NCBI RefSeq assembly: GCF_000241325.1
Contig: NZ_BAEI01000087.1
Span: 186,001 to 250,000 of the forward strand
From: Gordonia polyisoprenivorans NBRC 16320 = JCM 10675
GTDB lineage: Bacteria; Actinomycetota; Actinomycetes; Mycobacteriales; Mycobacteriaceae
Length of the DNA: 64,000 bases
Direction of reading: 5' to 3'
A model generated the notes under the pieces. It was not told the DNA's origin. It did no database searches and saw nothing but the letters and a program-made list of their open reading frames with translations. The position numbers were made by a program, and so were the translations under genes. Shown here one piece after another: positions 43,657-52,375 of this stretch; the stretch's first letter is position 1, and each line of letters opens with the position of its first letter.

Positions 43657-44937
43657 ATGGCCGACGACACGACCGACGATCCGCAGACCCCTCGTGGTCC
43701 CGAGGATCCGGATGCCACCAAGCAGGTCGGTCGGGAGAACGCGCCGCGCGACCACTCCGCGGGAGGGGACTTGCCGGCCGAGCAAGTACCGGCCGATCAG
43801 ACTCCGGCCGATCAGACTCCGGCGGAGCCGACCTCAGCAGCGCAGACTCCGGCCCAGCACGGTGCGGGGGAGAATCCCGCCCCCGACACCGAACAGTGGG
43901 AGCCGACCACCACCTCCCGCCATGCTCGCGCCTACTCGCAGATCTCCGACGCCACCACGACCCCAGTGACGCCGCCGCCACCCGCGGCGCACCCACAGAC
44001 CGCGCAGTTCACCACCGGGGAGAACCCGATGGGCGGAGGCGAACCGGGAACGGGTGCGCATGCGGTTCCCCCGACCGGCGACGGTGTGGTCACGACGGCG
44101 CCGACGAAACGCGGCAAGGGAAAGTTCATCGCGCTCGGCGCGGTCGGACTGGTGTTGGTGATCATCATCGCGCTCGTCGGCACCGAACTCTTCTTGCGCA
44201 GCCGCGCCACCGATTGTCTCGAGCAACAGTTCGGCGCTCTGACCGGTCAGCCCACCAACGTGTCGATCAGCAAGAAACCCATTCTGCTGCAGAAGTTCTC
44301 GAACGATTACCCCTACGTCCAGGTGGACACCAGCGACTCCAATTCGACGCAGATGCAACTGCACGTGCGGGCCGACGGGGTCAGCCAGGACGGGAACACG
44401 GTCAAGGTCGACTCGCTCGCCGGCACCGGTTACGTCCCGTTCCAGCGGGTGATCGAGCTGAGCAAGCAGGGACAACTCTCCGGTGGCTCGACCGACAACA
44501 GCGGGACCAACGGTGGCACCACCAACGGCGGTACGGGAACCGAGGGCTCCGGCATCTTGGGCAGTACCCAGGTCAGTTCGGTCACCGGCAACGCCGCCGA
44601 CGGCACGATCAAGGTGGACGCCGCGGTACAGGTCGCGATCTTCCCGGTGCCGGTCAGCCTCACCATGAAGCCGGTCCTCGACCAGGGCAAGGTGCGCTTC
44701 CAGGTGGAGCAGGCCAGCGCCTTCGTCTTCGGGATTCCCGCCGACTTCGCCCAGCAGTTCGTCGACGGCTTCGGCGACAGCCTCTTCGGTGACCTCACCA
44801 AGGAAATCAAGGTCACCTCCCTGAAGGTCACCGACCAGGGCGTCGACTTCGCCGTCACCGGCAGCAACGTCGATCTCGGGTCGGCGGCCGCGTCGACGTC
44901 GAGCTCGGGTTCGGCGCCGACCTGCTCGATCCTCTGA
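43657..44937 (+). CDS. LmeA-like (DUF2993) membrane-anchored protein
   Basis: A 426-residue protein. The first 145 residues are hydrophilic and rich in Pro, Thr and Gln with tandem 'PADQTPADQT'-like repeats; one membrane segment follows (about 149-170), then a DUF2993/LmeA-type exported domain (about 180-420) interrupted by a Gly/Thr-rich linker (NGGTTNGGTGT) near residue 290. It corresponds to Rv0479c by position. LmeA proteins act in mycobacterial lipoglycan mannan elongation; whether this paralogue does so is unknown. Confidence 0.83.
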   Translation: MADDTTDDPQTPRGPEDPDATKQVGRENAPRDHSAGGDLPAEQVPADQTPADQTPAEPTSAAQTPAQHGAGENPAPDTEQWEPTTTSRHARAYSQISDATTTPVTPPPPAAHPQTAQFTTGENPMGGGEPGTGAHAVPPTGDGVVTTAPTKRGKGKFIALGAVGLVLVIIIALVGTELFLRSRATDCLEQQFGALTGQPTNVSISKKPILLQKFSNDYPYVQVDTSDSNSTQMQLHVRADGVSQDGNTVKVDSLAGTGYVPFQRVIELSKQGQLSGGSTDNSGTNGGTTNGGTGTEGSGILGSTQVSSVTGNAADGTIKVDAAVQVAIFPVPVSLTMKPVLDQGKVRFQVEQASAFVFGIPADFAQQFVDGFGDSLFGDLTKEIKVTSLKVTDQGVDFAVTGSNVDLGSAAASTSSSGSAPTCSIL

Positions 44938-45010
44938 GCCGGACGGGCCCCACCACCTCGCAGGTACGCTGGGAGATGTCCGATTTTCCGACCCCGTTCC
45001 GGAGGAACCC

Positions 45011-45859
45011 GTGGGCCAGCTGCTCCTGATCGCCGTCGTCATCCTGCTCGTCGTGGGGGTGGTGGTGGTCATGCAGCGGCGCTCCGGTGCCAACACCGCC
45101 CGCACCCTCGACGACGCGAAGGCCGACGCCCGACAGGCCATCGAACGACTCGGCGGGCAGGTGTACATGCTGGTCGGGGATTCGCCCGCCGCCAAGCAGG
45201 CGCTCGCCGACGCGGCCGAACGGCACACCGCCGCCGGCTCGCAGATCGACCAGGCCACCAGCCCCGCACAGGCCCGACTCGCCAAACAGACCGCCATCGA
45301 GGGCCTCTACTACATCCGCGCCGCACGGACCGCGATGGGCATGGACCCCGGACCGGCGATCCCCGAACTCGACGGACAGAAGAGTGCGGGCCAGGTCACC
45401 GAGAACCGTGAGATCGACTTCGAAGGCCGCACCGTGCAGGCCTCGCCCGCACCGTCGCCGACCACCCCGAACTACTACCCGGGTGGCCGCGTCGCCGGCC
45501 GACCGGTACCGGCCGGCTGGTACTCCGAACCGTGGTGGAAGCCCGCGCTCGTCGCCGGAGCGTGGGGTGTCGGCTCGATGTTCCTGTTCTCGGCACTGTT
45601 CTCCGGTATGGCCGGGGTCAACTACGACGCGGCCGCCTTCGAGAACGGCGTCGGCGACGGCACCGACGCCGGAGCCCTCGATGCCGCGGATTACGGCGAT
45701 GGGGGCTACGGCGATGGAGGCGGGGGCGACATGGGTGGCGGCGACGCCGGGGGCGACATGGGCGGTGGTGACTACGGCGGCGGTTTCGGTGACTTCGGTG
45801 GCGGCAACGACTTCGGGGGTGGCGGGGACTTCGGCGGCGGGGATTTCGGCGGGTTCTGA
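45011..45859 (+). CDS. Membrane protein with Gly/Asp-rich C-terminal tail
   Basis: A 282-residue protein starting at GTG 45011 after GGAGGA. It begins with a membrane segment (residues 3-20), a helical region ('DDAKADARQAIERLGGQVYMLVGDSPAAKQALADAAERH'), and a second hydrophobic stretch near 180-200. The final 70 residues are a low-complexity tail of GGG, GGD, GGF and DFGGG repeats. The type is common in actinobacteria (DUF1542-like annotations) but its function is unknown. A large antisense frame covers it and was rejected. Confidence 0.8.
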   Translation: MGQLLLIAVVILLVVGVVVVMQRRSGANTARTLDDAKADARQAIERLGGQVYMLVGDSPAAKQALADAAERHTAAGSQIDQATSPAQARLAKQTAIEGLYYIRAARTAMGMDPGPAIPELDGQKSAGQVTENREIDFEGRTVQASPAPSPTTPNYYPGGRVAGRPVPAGWYSEPWWKPALVAGAWGVGSMFLFSALFSGMAGVNYDAAAFENGVGDGTDAGALDAADYGDGGYGDGGGGDMGGGDAGGDMGGGDYGGGFGDFGGGNDFGGGGDFGGGDFGGF

Positions 45860-45941
45860 CCGCGAATCACCCATGCGCCCAACTCTTCCGGGCTGATCCC
45901 TCAGGTGTGCTGTCGTGGCCTGAACCCGTTGCGGCCGATCG

Positions 45942-46619
45942 CTATTCGGTGAAGCCCTCCAACACCGCACGGCTGCCCGACAAGCCGAGTCGGGTGGCGC
46001 CGGCAGCGATGAGTTCGGCGGCGAACCGTGCATCGCGGATTCCGCCGGATGCCTTCACCCCGACCCGGGCCGGCACGGCGGCCCGCATGATCTCCACTGC
46101 CCGCACACTCGCGCCGCCGGCCGGATGGAACCCGGTCGAGGTCTTGACGAAGCTCGCCCCGGCGCGGGCCGCGTGCGCGCAGACCTCGGTCAGGGTGTCC
46201 TCGCCGGCAAGGTCGAGCAGCGCCGCCGACTCGACGATCACCTTGAGGACCGTCTCGTCGCCGACGGCCTCACGCACGGTGAGCACGTCGGCGAAGACCT
46301 CGTCGAATCGCTGATCCAGCGCGGCGCCGACGTCGATGACCATGTCGACCTCGTCGGCACCGGAGTCCACGGCCAGGCGCGCCTCGGCGGCCTTGACCAG
46401 CGAATGGTGCTTGCCCGACGGGAAGCCGGCGACCACACAGGACTTCTGGTCACCGGTGTCGATCGGCAGCATCGACGGCGACAGGCAGACCGCGTAGACG
46501 CCGAGCTCCGCGGCCTCGGCGATGGTGGCCTCGGCGTCGGCGCGGGTGGCCTCGGGCTTGAGCAGGGTGTGGTCGACGAGGGCCGCGACATCGGCTCGGC
46601 GTAGGTCGGTGATCGTCAC
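45942..46619 (-). CDS. deoC: Deoxyribose-phosphate aldolase
   Basis: A 225-residue class I aldolase, starting at GTG 46619; a longer frame reaching 46709 overlaps purU and lacks family similarity. Key segments are '[12 protein letters not shown]', 'LKVIVES' (Lys near residue 124) and the Schiff-base Lys in 'VKTSTGF' (near 156). It cleaves 2-deoxyribose-5-phosphate to glyceraldehyde-3-phosphate and acetaldehyde. It diverges from purU with only 28 bp between start codons, so the two promoters overlap. Confidence 0.94.
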   Translation of the reverse strand: MTITDLRRADVAALVDHTLLKPEATRADAEATIAEAAELGVYAVCLSPSMLPIDTGDQKSCVVAGFPSGKHHSLVKAAEARLAVDSGADEVDMVIDVGAALDQRFDEVFADVLTVREAVGDETVLKVIVESAALLDLAGEDTLTEVCAHAARAGASFVKTSTGFHPAGGASVRAVEIMRAAVPARVGVKASGGIRDARFAAELIAAGATRLGLSGSRAVLEGFTE

Positions 46620-46647
46620 ACAGACGAGCTTGGCACACTGAAGGACC

Positions 46648-47604
46648 GTGACCACCCCCGCCACCGCTGTCCCATCCAGCTCAGTCCCCGCCACCTCGGT
46701 CCCCGCCACCGACGCCTCCGGTGCCGACCGTCGCTATGTGCTCACCCTCGGCTGCCCCGACCAGACCGGGATCGTCGCGCGGATCTCGAGCTTCCTCGCC
46801 GAGATCGGCGGCTGGATCACCGAGGCCGCCTACCACTCCGACGAGGACTCCGGATGGTTCTTCACCAGGCAGGCCGTCCGCGCCGACACGGTGACGATCC
46901 CCCTCGACGAGGTGCGCGCCCGATTCGCGGGCATCGCTGCCGAATGGGGACCGCAGACCGAGTGGAAGGTCACCGACACCGGCGAGGAGAAATCGGTGGT
47001 GCTGCTCGTCAGCAAGGAAAGCCATTGCCTCACCGACCTACTCGGTCGCGCCGACCGTGGTGAACTGCCGGCGACGATGTCCGCGGTCATCGGCAACCAT
47101 CCCGACCTCGGCGGACTGACCGAACGCTTCGGGGTGCCGTTTCATCACGTGCCGTTCACCGGACCCGACGGGAAGTCCGGTGCGCGCGCCAAACGAGTAG
47201 CCTTCGACCGGGTCGAGGAGATCGTCGACAGCCACACCCCCGACGCGGTGGTGCTCGCCCGCTTCATGCAAATCCTGCCGCCCGAACTGTGCGAGGCGTG
47301 GGCCGGGCGCGCGATCAACATCCACCACAGCTTCCTGCCCAGCTTCATCGGCGCCCGGCCGTACCACCAGGCGTTCGCCCGCGGTGTCAAGCTGATCGGC
47401 GCGACCTGTCATTACGTGACCGCCGACCTCGACGCCGGCCCGATCATCGAGCAGGACGTCACCCGGATCGACCACTCCGACAGCGTGCGCGACATGGTCC
47501 GGCAGGGCCGCGACATCGAAACCCTGGTCCTGGCGCGGGGTTTGCGGTGGCACCTCGAGGACCGTGTGCTGGTGCACGGCCGCAAGACCGTGGTGTTCAG
47601 CTGA
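46648..47604 (+). CDS. purU: Formyltetrahydrofolate deformylase
   Basis: A 318-residue protein starting at GTG 46648, with a low-complexity Ala/Pro/Ser N-terminus of about 25 residues. An ACT-like regulatory domain follows ('[23 protein letters not shown]', about 30-100) and then the formyltransferase-like domain with '[10 protein letters not shown]' and '[15 protein letters not shown]'. It hydrolyses 10-formyl-THF to formate and THF, balancing one-carbon pools. Its 3' end runs into a small tandem repeat that reaches the convergent flavoprotein gene. Confidence 0.95.
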   Translation: MTTPATAVPSSSVPATSVPATDASGADRRYVLTLGCPDQTGIVARISSFLAEIGGWITEAAYHSDEDSGWFFTRQAVRADTVTIPLDEVRARFAGIAAEWGPQTEWKVTDTGEEKSVVLLVSKESHCLTDLLGRADRGELPATMSAVIGNHPDLGGLTERFGVPFHHVPFTGPDGKSGARAKRVAFDRVEEIVDSHTPDAVVLARFMQILPPELCEAWAGRAINIHHSFLPSFIGARPYHQAFARGVKLIGATCHYVTADLDAGPIIEQDVTRIDHSDSVRDMVRQGRDIETLVLARGLRWHLEDRVLVHGRKTVVFS

Positions 47605-47650
47605 TACCGGTGTTCAACTGACAGCGATGTTCAACTGACAGCGATGTTCA
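47595..47650. repeat. Short tandem repeat at convergent gene ends
   Basis: A unit of about 17 bp containing TGTTCAACTGACAGCG is repeated (copies at about 47592-47606, 47609-47625, 47626-47642 and a partial 47643-47651) across the gap between purU and the flavoprotein gene. The first copy includes the purU stop codon and the last reaches the stop of the flavoprotein gene. Confidence 0.75.
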
Positions 47651-48637
47651 GCCGGCCACCCGGCTCCCGAGCGCCCGCCGGGTGTCCTCCTCGATGAGGT
47701 CGACGTTGATCATCGCGCCGCACTGCACCCCGGCCGCCGCCGAGGCCCCGACCATCGCTGCGAGATCCACGGAATTGCCTGCCGCCCAGACCCCGTCGAT
47801 CGGGGTTCGTCCGGTCCGGTCGGCGGGGATCATGCTGCCCATCGGGTTGTCCTCGAGTGTGCCGCCGAGCGAGGTGTAGATCTCGGCTCGGGCGCGCATT
47901 CGTGGTGCGACGACGAGTGCATCGAGCTCCAGCTCGCGTCCGTCGTCGAACAGGACTGCGCGCAAACGGTTGTCGGCGTCGGCGTCAACCCGCGTCACTG
48001 GTCCGCCGATGATCTCGATCCCGCGTACCTCGGCCTGCAACCGCTGTTCCGGGGTGAGTGGTGGCATGCCGTGATCGATGAGGGTGATGTGGGAGGTCAA
48101 CTGGGAGAACAGCATTGCCTGGTGCATGGCCATCGGCCCGGTGCCGAGGACGCCGACCCGCCGACCGCGTACCTCGTAGCCGTGACAGAACGGGCAGTGG
48201 AGCACGTCGCGGCCCCAGAGTTCGGCGAGCCCGGCGACGTCGGGGAGTTCGTCGACGAGTCCGGTCGCGATCAGCAGTCGGCGGGCGACGACGGTGGGCC
48301 CGCCGGTGCTGTGCACCTCGAAAGCGCAGGTGCTGTGCACCTCGAAAGCGCTGTCGGCCCGGTGTTCTGGGCGCACCACGGCGGTAACGGTGCCCTCGCG
48401 GATGATCGCGCCGTATCCGATGGCCTCCGCGCGTCCGGCGCGCAGCAGTTCGGTCGGGGCGATGCCCTCCCGGCCGAGGAGGTTGTGCGCACCGGCGGCG
48501 GGTGCGTTGCGGGGTGCGCCGGCGTCGATGACGACGACCGTGCGCAGTGACCGCGCGAGGGTGACCGCAGCGGACAGCCCGGCTGCGCCGCCGCCGATGA
48601 TGGCCACGTCGACGGTCTCGGTTGCCGTGGTGGTCAT
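47648..48637 (-). CDS. Thioredoxin reductase-like FAD/NAD(P) oxidoreductase
   Basis: A 329-residue flavoprotein starting at ATG 48637. The FAD-binding motif 'VAIIGGGAAGLSAAVTLA' (about residues 11-28) and a CPFC redox pair ('HCPFCHGYEVRG', near 148) place it with thioredoxin reductase-like enzymes; a second dinucleotide motif 'VGVLGTGPMAM' follows. A 24-bp tandem duplication near residues 95-110 encodes a repeated AFEVHST. Its start overlaps the stop of the methyltransferase gene, so the two are coupled. Confidence 0.88.
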   Translation of the reverse strand: MTTTATETVDVAIIGGGAAGLSAAVTLARSLRTVVVIDAGAPRNAPAAGAHNLLGREGIAPTELLRAGRAEAIGYGAIIREGTVTAVVRPEHRADSAFEVHSTCAFEVHSTGGPTVVARRLLIATGLVDELPDVAGLAELWGRDVLHCPFCHGYEVRGRRVGVLGTGPMAMHQAMLFSQLTSHITLIDHGMPPLTPEQRLQAEVRGIEIIGGPVTRVDADADNRLRAVLFDDGRELELDALVVAPRMRARAEIYTSLGGTLEDNPMGSMIPADRTGRTPIDGVWAAGNSVDLAAMVGASAAAGVQCGAMINVDLIEEDTRRALGSRVAG

Positions 48638-49524
48638 GAGATCTCCTGGTTCGCTTCGGTGGTCGATGCGGGCCCGGTCGCGATCCAGATCGTGCGGGCG
48701 GCCCGTACGGCGACGTCCGGGCGGTGGCGCAGGGAGGTGGGTCCGTCGCCGAGTAACTCGTCGAGGGTGGCCGCGTCGGTGTCGGTGAGGTCGTCGGCGA
48801 GTCCGGTGCGCACCCGGGAGAGCCATGCCTGCGCGTAGGCGCGGGTGAGTTCGGTGGGTTCGGGAACGTCGATTCTCACGGTGTGCCGTGTGCGCATCTC
48901 GAATCCGGCGGCGGTGATCGTGTCGGTCCAGTCGGGAAAGCTGTTGGCGCCCTTGGCCCGCATGAGCTCCTCGATCCGATCATTGAGGTCGGTGTGCGGT
49001 GTCTCGGTCTGCAGGAATCGGGGCTGATGCGGCATCTCGATGACCGCCAGCACGCCGCCCGGCCGCAGATGGCTGCGTGTGGTGCGCAGGAAGGCGGCGG
49101 GGTCGGTGACGTGATGCAGCGACGCCGACGCCCACACGACGTCGGCGGCCCCGACGCTCGCCGGCCAGCCGTCGTCGAGGTCGGCGGTCACCGTCCGCAC
49201 GGTGCCCGGTCCGGCGGCGTCGATGCGTGCGGTCATCTCGGGGGAGCCGTCGATGGCGACGATCTCGGCGTCCCCGAAGGCCGCTGCGAGGGCGCGGGTG
49301 CCGACCCCGGTACCGGCGCCGGCGTCGACGATCACCTCGATGGGCCGGGTGGTCTCGGTGCGGATGAGGGAGATCGCCTCGTCGAGGTAGGTGCCGGTGA
49401 CAGCGGCGTCGAGTTCGAGCAGATCGCCGATGTCGGTGCCGTCATGATCGTGTGCCCCATGATCTTGTGTCCCGTGCGAGTGCCGTCCGTGGTGCCGATG
49501 ATCTGATCCGTGCGTGCTGGTCAT
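48634..49524 (-). CDS. SAM-dependent methyltransferase with His-rich N-terminus
   Basis: A 296-residue protein starting at ATG 49524. The first 35 residues are very His/Asp/Gly-rich (HGSDHRHHGRHSHGTQDHG), suggesting metal binding. The Rossmann core shows 'VIVDAGAGTGVGTRALAAAF' (motif I) and 'IVAIDGSPEM'. It is coupled to the flavoprotein gene downstream and diverges from an XRE-cupin gene. The trio looks like a detoxification or natural-product modification cassette; the substrate is unknown. Confidence 0.85.
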   Translation of the reverse strand: MTSTHGSDHRHHGRHSHGTQDHGAHDHDGTDIGDLLELDAAVTGTYLDEAISLIRTETTRPIEVIVDAGAGTGVGTRALAAAFGDAEIVAIDGSPEMTARIDAAGPGTVRTVTADLDDGWPASVGAADVVWASASLHHVTDPAAFLRTTRSHLRPGGVLAVIEMPHQPRFLQTETPHTDLNDRIEELMRAKGANSFPDWTDTITAAGFEMRTRHTVRIDVPEPTELTRAYAQAWLSRVRTGLADDLTDTDAATLDELLGDGPTSLRHRPDVAVRAARTIWIATGPASTTEANQEIS

Positions 49525-49565
49525 GATGTCGAGGCTAGCGAGCTGATGCGCAGGGGGCATACCAT

Positions 49566-49582
49566 CTTGCCCATGGAGCAAG
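49566..49582. promoter_or_regulatory. Inverted repeat overlapping the XRE-cupin start codon
   Basis: CTTGCCCATGGAGCAAG has 5-bp arms (CTTGC/GCAAG) around the ATG at 49573. It lies in the intergenic region shared with the divergent methyltransferase gene and could be an operator. Confidence 0.4.
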
Positions 49583-50163
49583 AAATCGATGCGGTGGTCC
49601 GTCAGCGCATCCGCGCGATGCGCGTCGCCAAGGGGTGGACCTTGGATTCGCTGGCACATCGCTGTCACCTGAGTCCGTCGACGCTGAGCCGGATCGAGAC
49701 CGGACATCGGCGGGTCGCGCTCGATCAGCTCGTCCCGATCGCCCGCGCGCTGGGCACCTCACTCGATGTCCTGGTCGAGCCGGTCGGCGACGCCGACGTG
49801 GTGATCCGTCCCGAACCCCACTCCAACGAGGGCATCACGGTGTGGCCTTTGTCACGTGACAACACCCCGGCCGGTGTGACCGTGGCAAAGATGCGACTCG
49901 ACGAATCGGTTCGGGACGCCGCCCGCGAGCTGCGGGTGCACCCCGGACATGAGTGGTTCACGGTGCTCAGCGGCACGATCCGGCTCCGGCTCGGCGAACG
50001 GACGATCATCATTCCCGCAGGCCACGCCGCCGAGTTCGCATGCACGGTCCCGCATTCGTTGGCCCCCGACGACGGACCCGCGGAGGTCCTCTCGATCTTC
50101 GACCACGACGGTGAGCGCGCCCATCTGCGTGGGTCGCCGGCGTCGCCGGCATCGCTGTCTTGA
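49573..50163 (+). CDS. XRE-family regulator with cupin domain
   Basis: A 196-residue protein starting at ATG 49573. The HTH occupies about residues 9-65 ('IRAMRVAKGWTLDSLAHRCHLSPSTLSRIETGHRRVALD'), followed by a cupin domain (about 100-185; 'VHPGHEWFTVLSGTIRLRLGERTIIIPAGHAAEF' with potential metal-binding His). It diverges from the methyltransferase-flavoprotein operon with 48 bp between start codons and is the obvious candidate regulator of that operon. The ligand is unknown. Confidence 0.87.
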   Translation: MEQEIDAVVRQRIRAMRVAKGWTLDSLAHRCHLSPSTLSRIETGHRRVALDQLVPIARALGTSLDVLVEPVGDADVVIRPEPHSNEGITVWPLSRDNTPAGVTVAKMRLDESVRDAARELRVHPGHEWFTVLSGTIRLRLGERTIIIPAGHAAEFACTVPHSLAPDDGPAEVLSIFDHDGERAHLRGSPASPASLS

Positions 50164-50221
50164 CCGAATCACAGCAGGCAGAGAGCCGTTCATCAGCCGG
50201 TCTCGGTACCCTGGTCCCGAC

Positions 50222-51478
50222 ATGAACACGCAGCCGACACCCAGCCGACGCACCGTTCTCGCGGCGGCAGGCATCGCCACCGCGGGCCTCGTGGCCGCCG
50301 CCTGTGGACGATCCGACGACACCACCTCCGCCCAGAAGTCGAAGCAGCCGACCGTCAAGGTCACCTACACACCTGCACTCGACGATCCCGCCGCGCCCAA
50401 TCCGACCGCCAAGGTCGAGGTCAAGGCGTCGGGCGGCACGCTGAACCCCGACGTCAAACTGGTCAACGCCAGCGGCAAGGCGGTCACCGGCACGCTCTCC
50501 GACGATCGCACCACCTTCACCGTCAACGAGGTGCTCGGCTACGGCACCACCTACACCTGGCAGGGCAGTGCCGTCGGGCAGGACCGACTGACGGTGCCGG
50601 TCAAGGGATCGTTCACCACCCTCGATCCCAAGCAACAACTCAACGTCGTCGTCAACATCGCCGACGGGCAGGAAGTCGGCATCGCCGCACCGCTGATCCT
50701 CAAGTTCGACGGGACCGTCGACGACAAGGAAGCCGTCGAGCGCGCACTGACCCTGACCACCACACCCCCCGCGGAGGGCAGTTGGGCCTGGCTCGGCGAG
50801 GACAACGGGTCACGCGTGCACTGGCGCTCCAAGGAGTACCTCACCCCGGGCACCAAGATCCACATGTCGGCCAAGCTGTACGGGCTCGATCACGGCGGCG
50901 GGGCATACGGTGCCGCCGACGTCACCAGCGACTACACCGTCGGCCGCTCGCAGATCGTCAAGGCAGACGCGCCCAGCCACCAGATCGTGGTGGTCCGTGA
51001 CGGATCGACGCTGATGACCTTGCCCTGCAGCTACGGCGAAGGCGACGTCGACCGCAACGTGACCCGCTCGGGTATCCACGTGGTCAGCGAGAAGTACGAG
51101 GACTTCTACATGTCCAACCCGGCAGCGGGGTACTTCAACGTCCACGAACGCTGGGCGGTGCGTATCTCCAACAACGGCGAGTTCATCCACGCCAACCCCG
51201 AAACCGTTGGCGTGCAGGGTTCGTCGAATGTGACGAACGGCTGCATCAACCTGTCGCTGGACAACGCGCAGCAGTACTTCACCACCGCGATCTACGGTGA
51301 CCCCGTCGAGGTGACCGGCACCCGGATCGATCTGTCCGAGGCCGACGGCGACATCTTCGACTGGACCTACGACTGGGACACCTGGAAGTCGATGTCGGCG
51401 ATCAAGGGCACCCCGCAGTCGGCGTCGGTGCCGGCGACCCCGAGTGGTGCACCCTCGTCGGTGAGCGCCCCGAACTGA
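50222..51478 (+). CDS. L,D-transpeptidase (lipoprotein)
   Basis: A 418-residue exported protein. The N-terminus 'SRRTVLAAAGIATAGLVAAACG' has a twin-arginine pair and a lipobox, so it is likely a Tat-exported lipoprotein. Two Ig-like (BIg5) domains cover about residues 45-250 and a YkuD catalytic domain about 255-385. The catalytic Cys is near residue 341 in 'SNVTNGCINLS', where the family usually has His before the Gly-Cys (SHGC). It resembles mycobacterial Ldt proteins that make 3-3 peptidoglycan cross-links; substitution of that His is noted in the findings. Confidence 0.9.
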   Translation: MNTQPTPSRRTVLAAAGIATAGLVAAACGRSDDTTSAQKSKQPTVKVTYTPALDDPAAPNPTAKVEVKASGGTLNPDVKLVNASGKAVTGTLSDDRTTFTVNEVLGYGTTYTWQGSAVGQDRLTVPVKGSFTTLDPKQQLNVVVNIADGQEVGIAAPLILKFDGTVDDKEAVERALTLTTTPPAEGSWAWLGEDNGSRVHWRSKEYLTPGTKIHMSAKLYGLDHGGGAYGAADVTSDYTVGRSQIVKADAPSHQIVVVRDGSTLMTLPCSYGEGDVDRNVTRSGIHVVSEKYEDFYMSNPAAGYFNVHERWAVRISNNGEFIHANPETVGVQGSSNVTNGCINLSLDNAQQYFTTAIYGDPVEVTGTRIDLSEADGDIFDWTYDWDTWKSMSAIKGTPQSASVPATPSGAPSSVSAPN

Positions 51479-51497
51479 GGGCCCGGAGCGGCCCCGC

Positions 51498-52253
51498 CTA
51501 GCCGGTCTTGATGTTGCGCCGCGCCGAGGCCTGATCACGCGGTTTGAGCACGATCTGATCGAGATTCACGTGCGGCGGCCGGGACGCGACAAAGCCGATG
51601 ACCTCGGCGACATCGTCGGCGGTCAGCGGCGTCAGGCCTTGGTAGACGGCGTCGGCGCGTTCCTTGTCGCCCTCGAAACGCACCAGCGAGAAATCGGTTT
51701 CGACCATGCCGGGCGCGATCTCGGTGAGCCGGATCGGCTTGCCGAGCAATTCGTAGCGCAACGTCCGATGCAACACTCCCTGAGCATGTTTCGCCGAGGT
51801 ATAGCCGGCGCCGTTGTCGTAGGCCTCCAGGGCGGCGACCGAGGTGATGGTGACGATCAATCCGTCGCCGGAGGCCTCGAGCGCCGGGAGCAGCGCCTTG
51901 GTCATCCGTAGCGTCCCCAGAACGTTGGTCTCCCACATCCAGCGCCAGTCGTCGAGGTCGGCGGTGGCCACCGGGTCGAGGCCTTTCGCGCCGCCGGCGT
52001 TGTTGACGAGCACGTGTACCGAGTCCAGGCCGTCGACGAATCGGGCCACCGACTCCTCGTCGGTGACGTCGAGTTGCTTTCCGGTACCACCGATCTCGGC
52101 GGCCAGCGCCTGAACCCGATCGACCCGGCGGGCGCCGAGGACCACGTGAAAGCCCTGTGCGGCCAGGGCGCGGGCGGTGGCCGCGCCGATCCCGGAACTC
52201 GCACCGGTGACGACGGCGACGCGGGTGACCTCGGAGGCGGTGGACTCACTCAT
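51498..52253 (-). CDS. NADP-dependent short-chain dehydrogenase (YdfG-like)
   Basis: A 251-residue SDR with cofactor motif TGASSGIG (about residues 15-22), NNAGGAKG, catalytic Ser in 'TSVAALE' and YxxxK in 'YTSAKHAQG' (about 154-158). The C-terminal 'PGMVETDFSLVRF...RPPHVNLDQIVLKPRDQ' resembles the YdfG/serine dehydrogenase-like group. It is the counterpart of Rv0484c and diverges from the ROK gene as in mycobacteria. The substrate is unknown. Confidence 0.88.
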   Translation of the reverse strand: MSESTASEVTRVAVVTGASSGIGAATARALAAQGFHVVLGARRVDRVQALAAEIGGTGKQLDVTDEESVARFVDGLDSVHVLVNNAGGAKGLDPVATADLDDWRWMWETNVLGTLRMTKALLPALEASGDGLIVTITSVAALEAYDNGAGYTSAKHAQGVLHRTLRYELLGKPIRLTEIAPGMVETDFSLVRFEGDKERADAVYQGLTPLTADDVAEVIGFVASRPPHVNLDQIVLKPRDQASARRNIKTG

Positions 52254-52375
52254 GATCGTGAGTTTACGTGCCGAGCCGGGTGGGGCCCGAGTCCCGGGCC
52301 AGACATTGAGCCCCGGACTGGGTCTCGACGCCGATCGGGATGCGCCCGCCGACGGCGATGCTAGATTCTCCAGTC

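Noticed and set aside
44855-46033. 392-residue open frame on the minus strand
   Set aside because: It overlaps the Gly-rich membrane protein gene, which has a good ribosome site and membrane segments; the antisense frame shows no domain.
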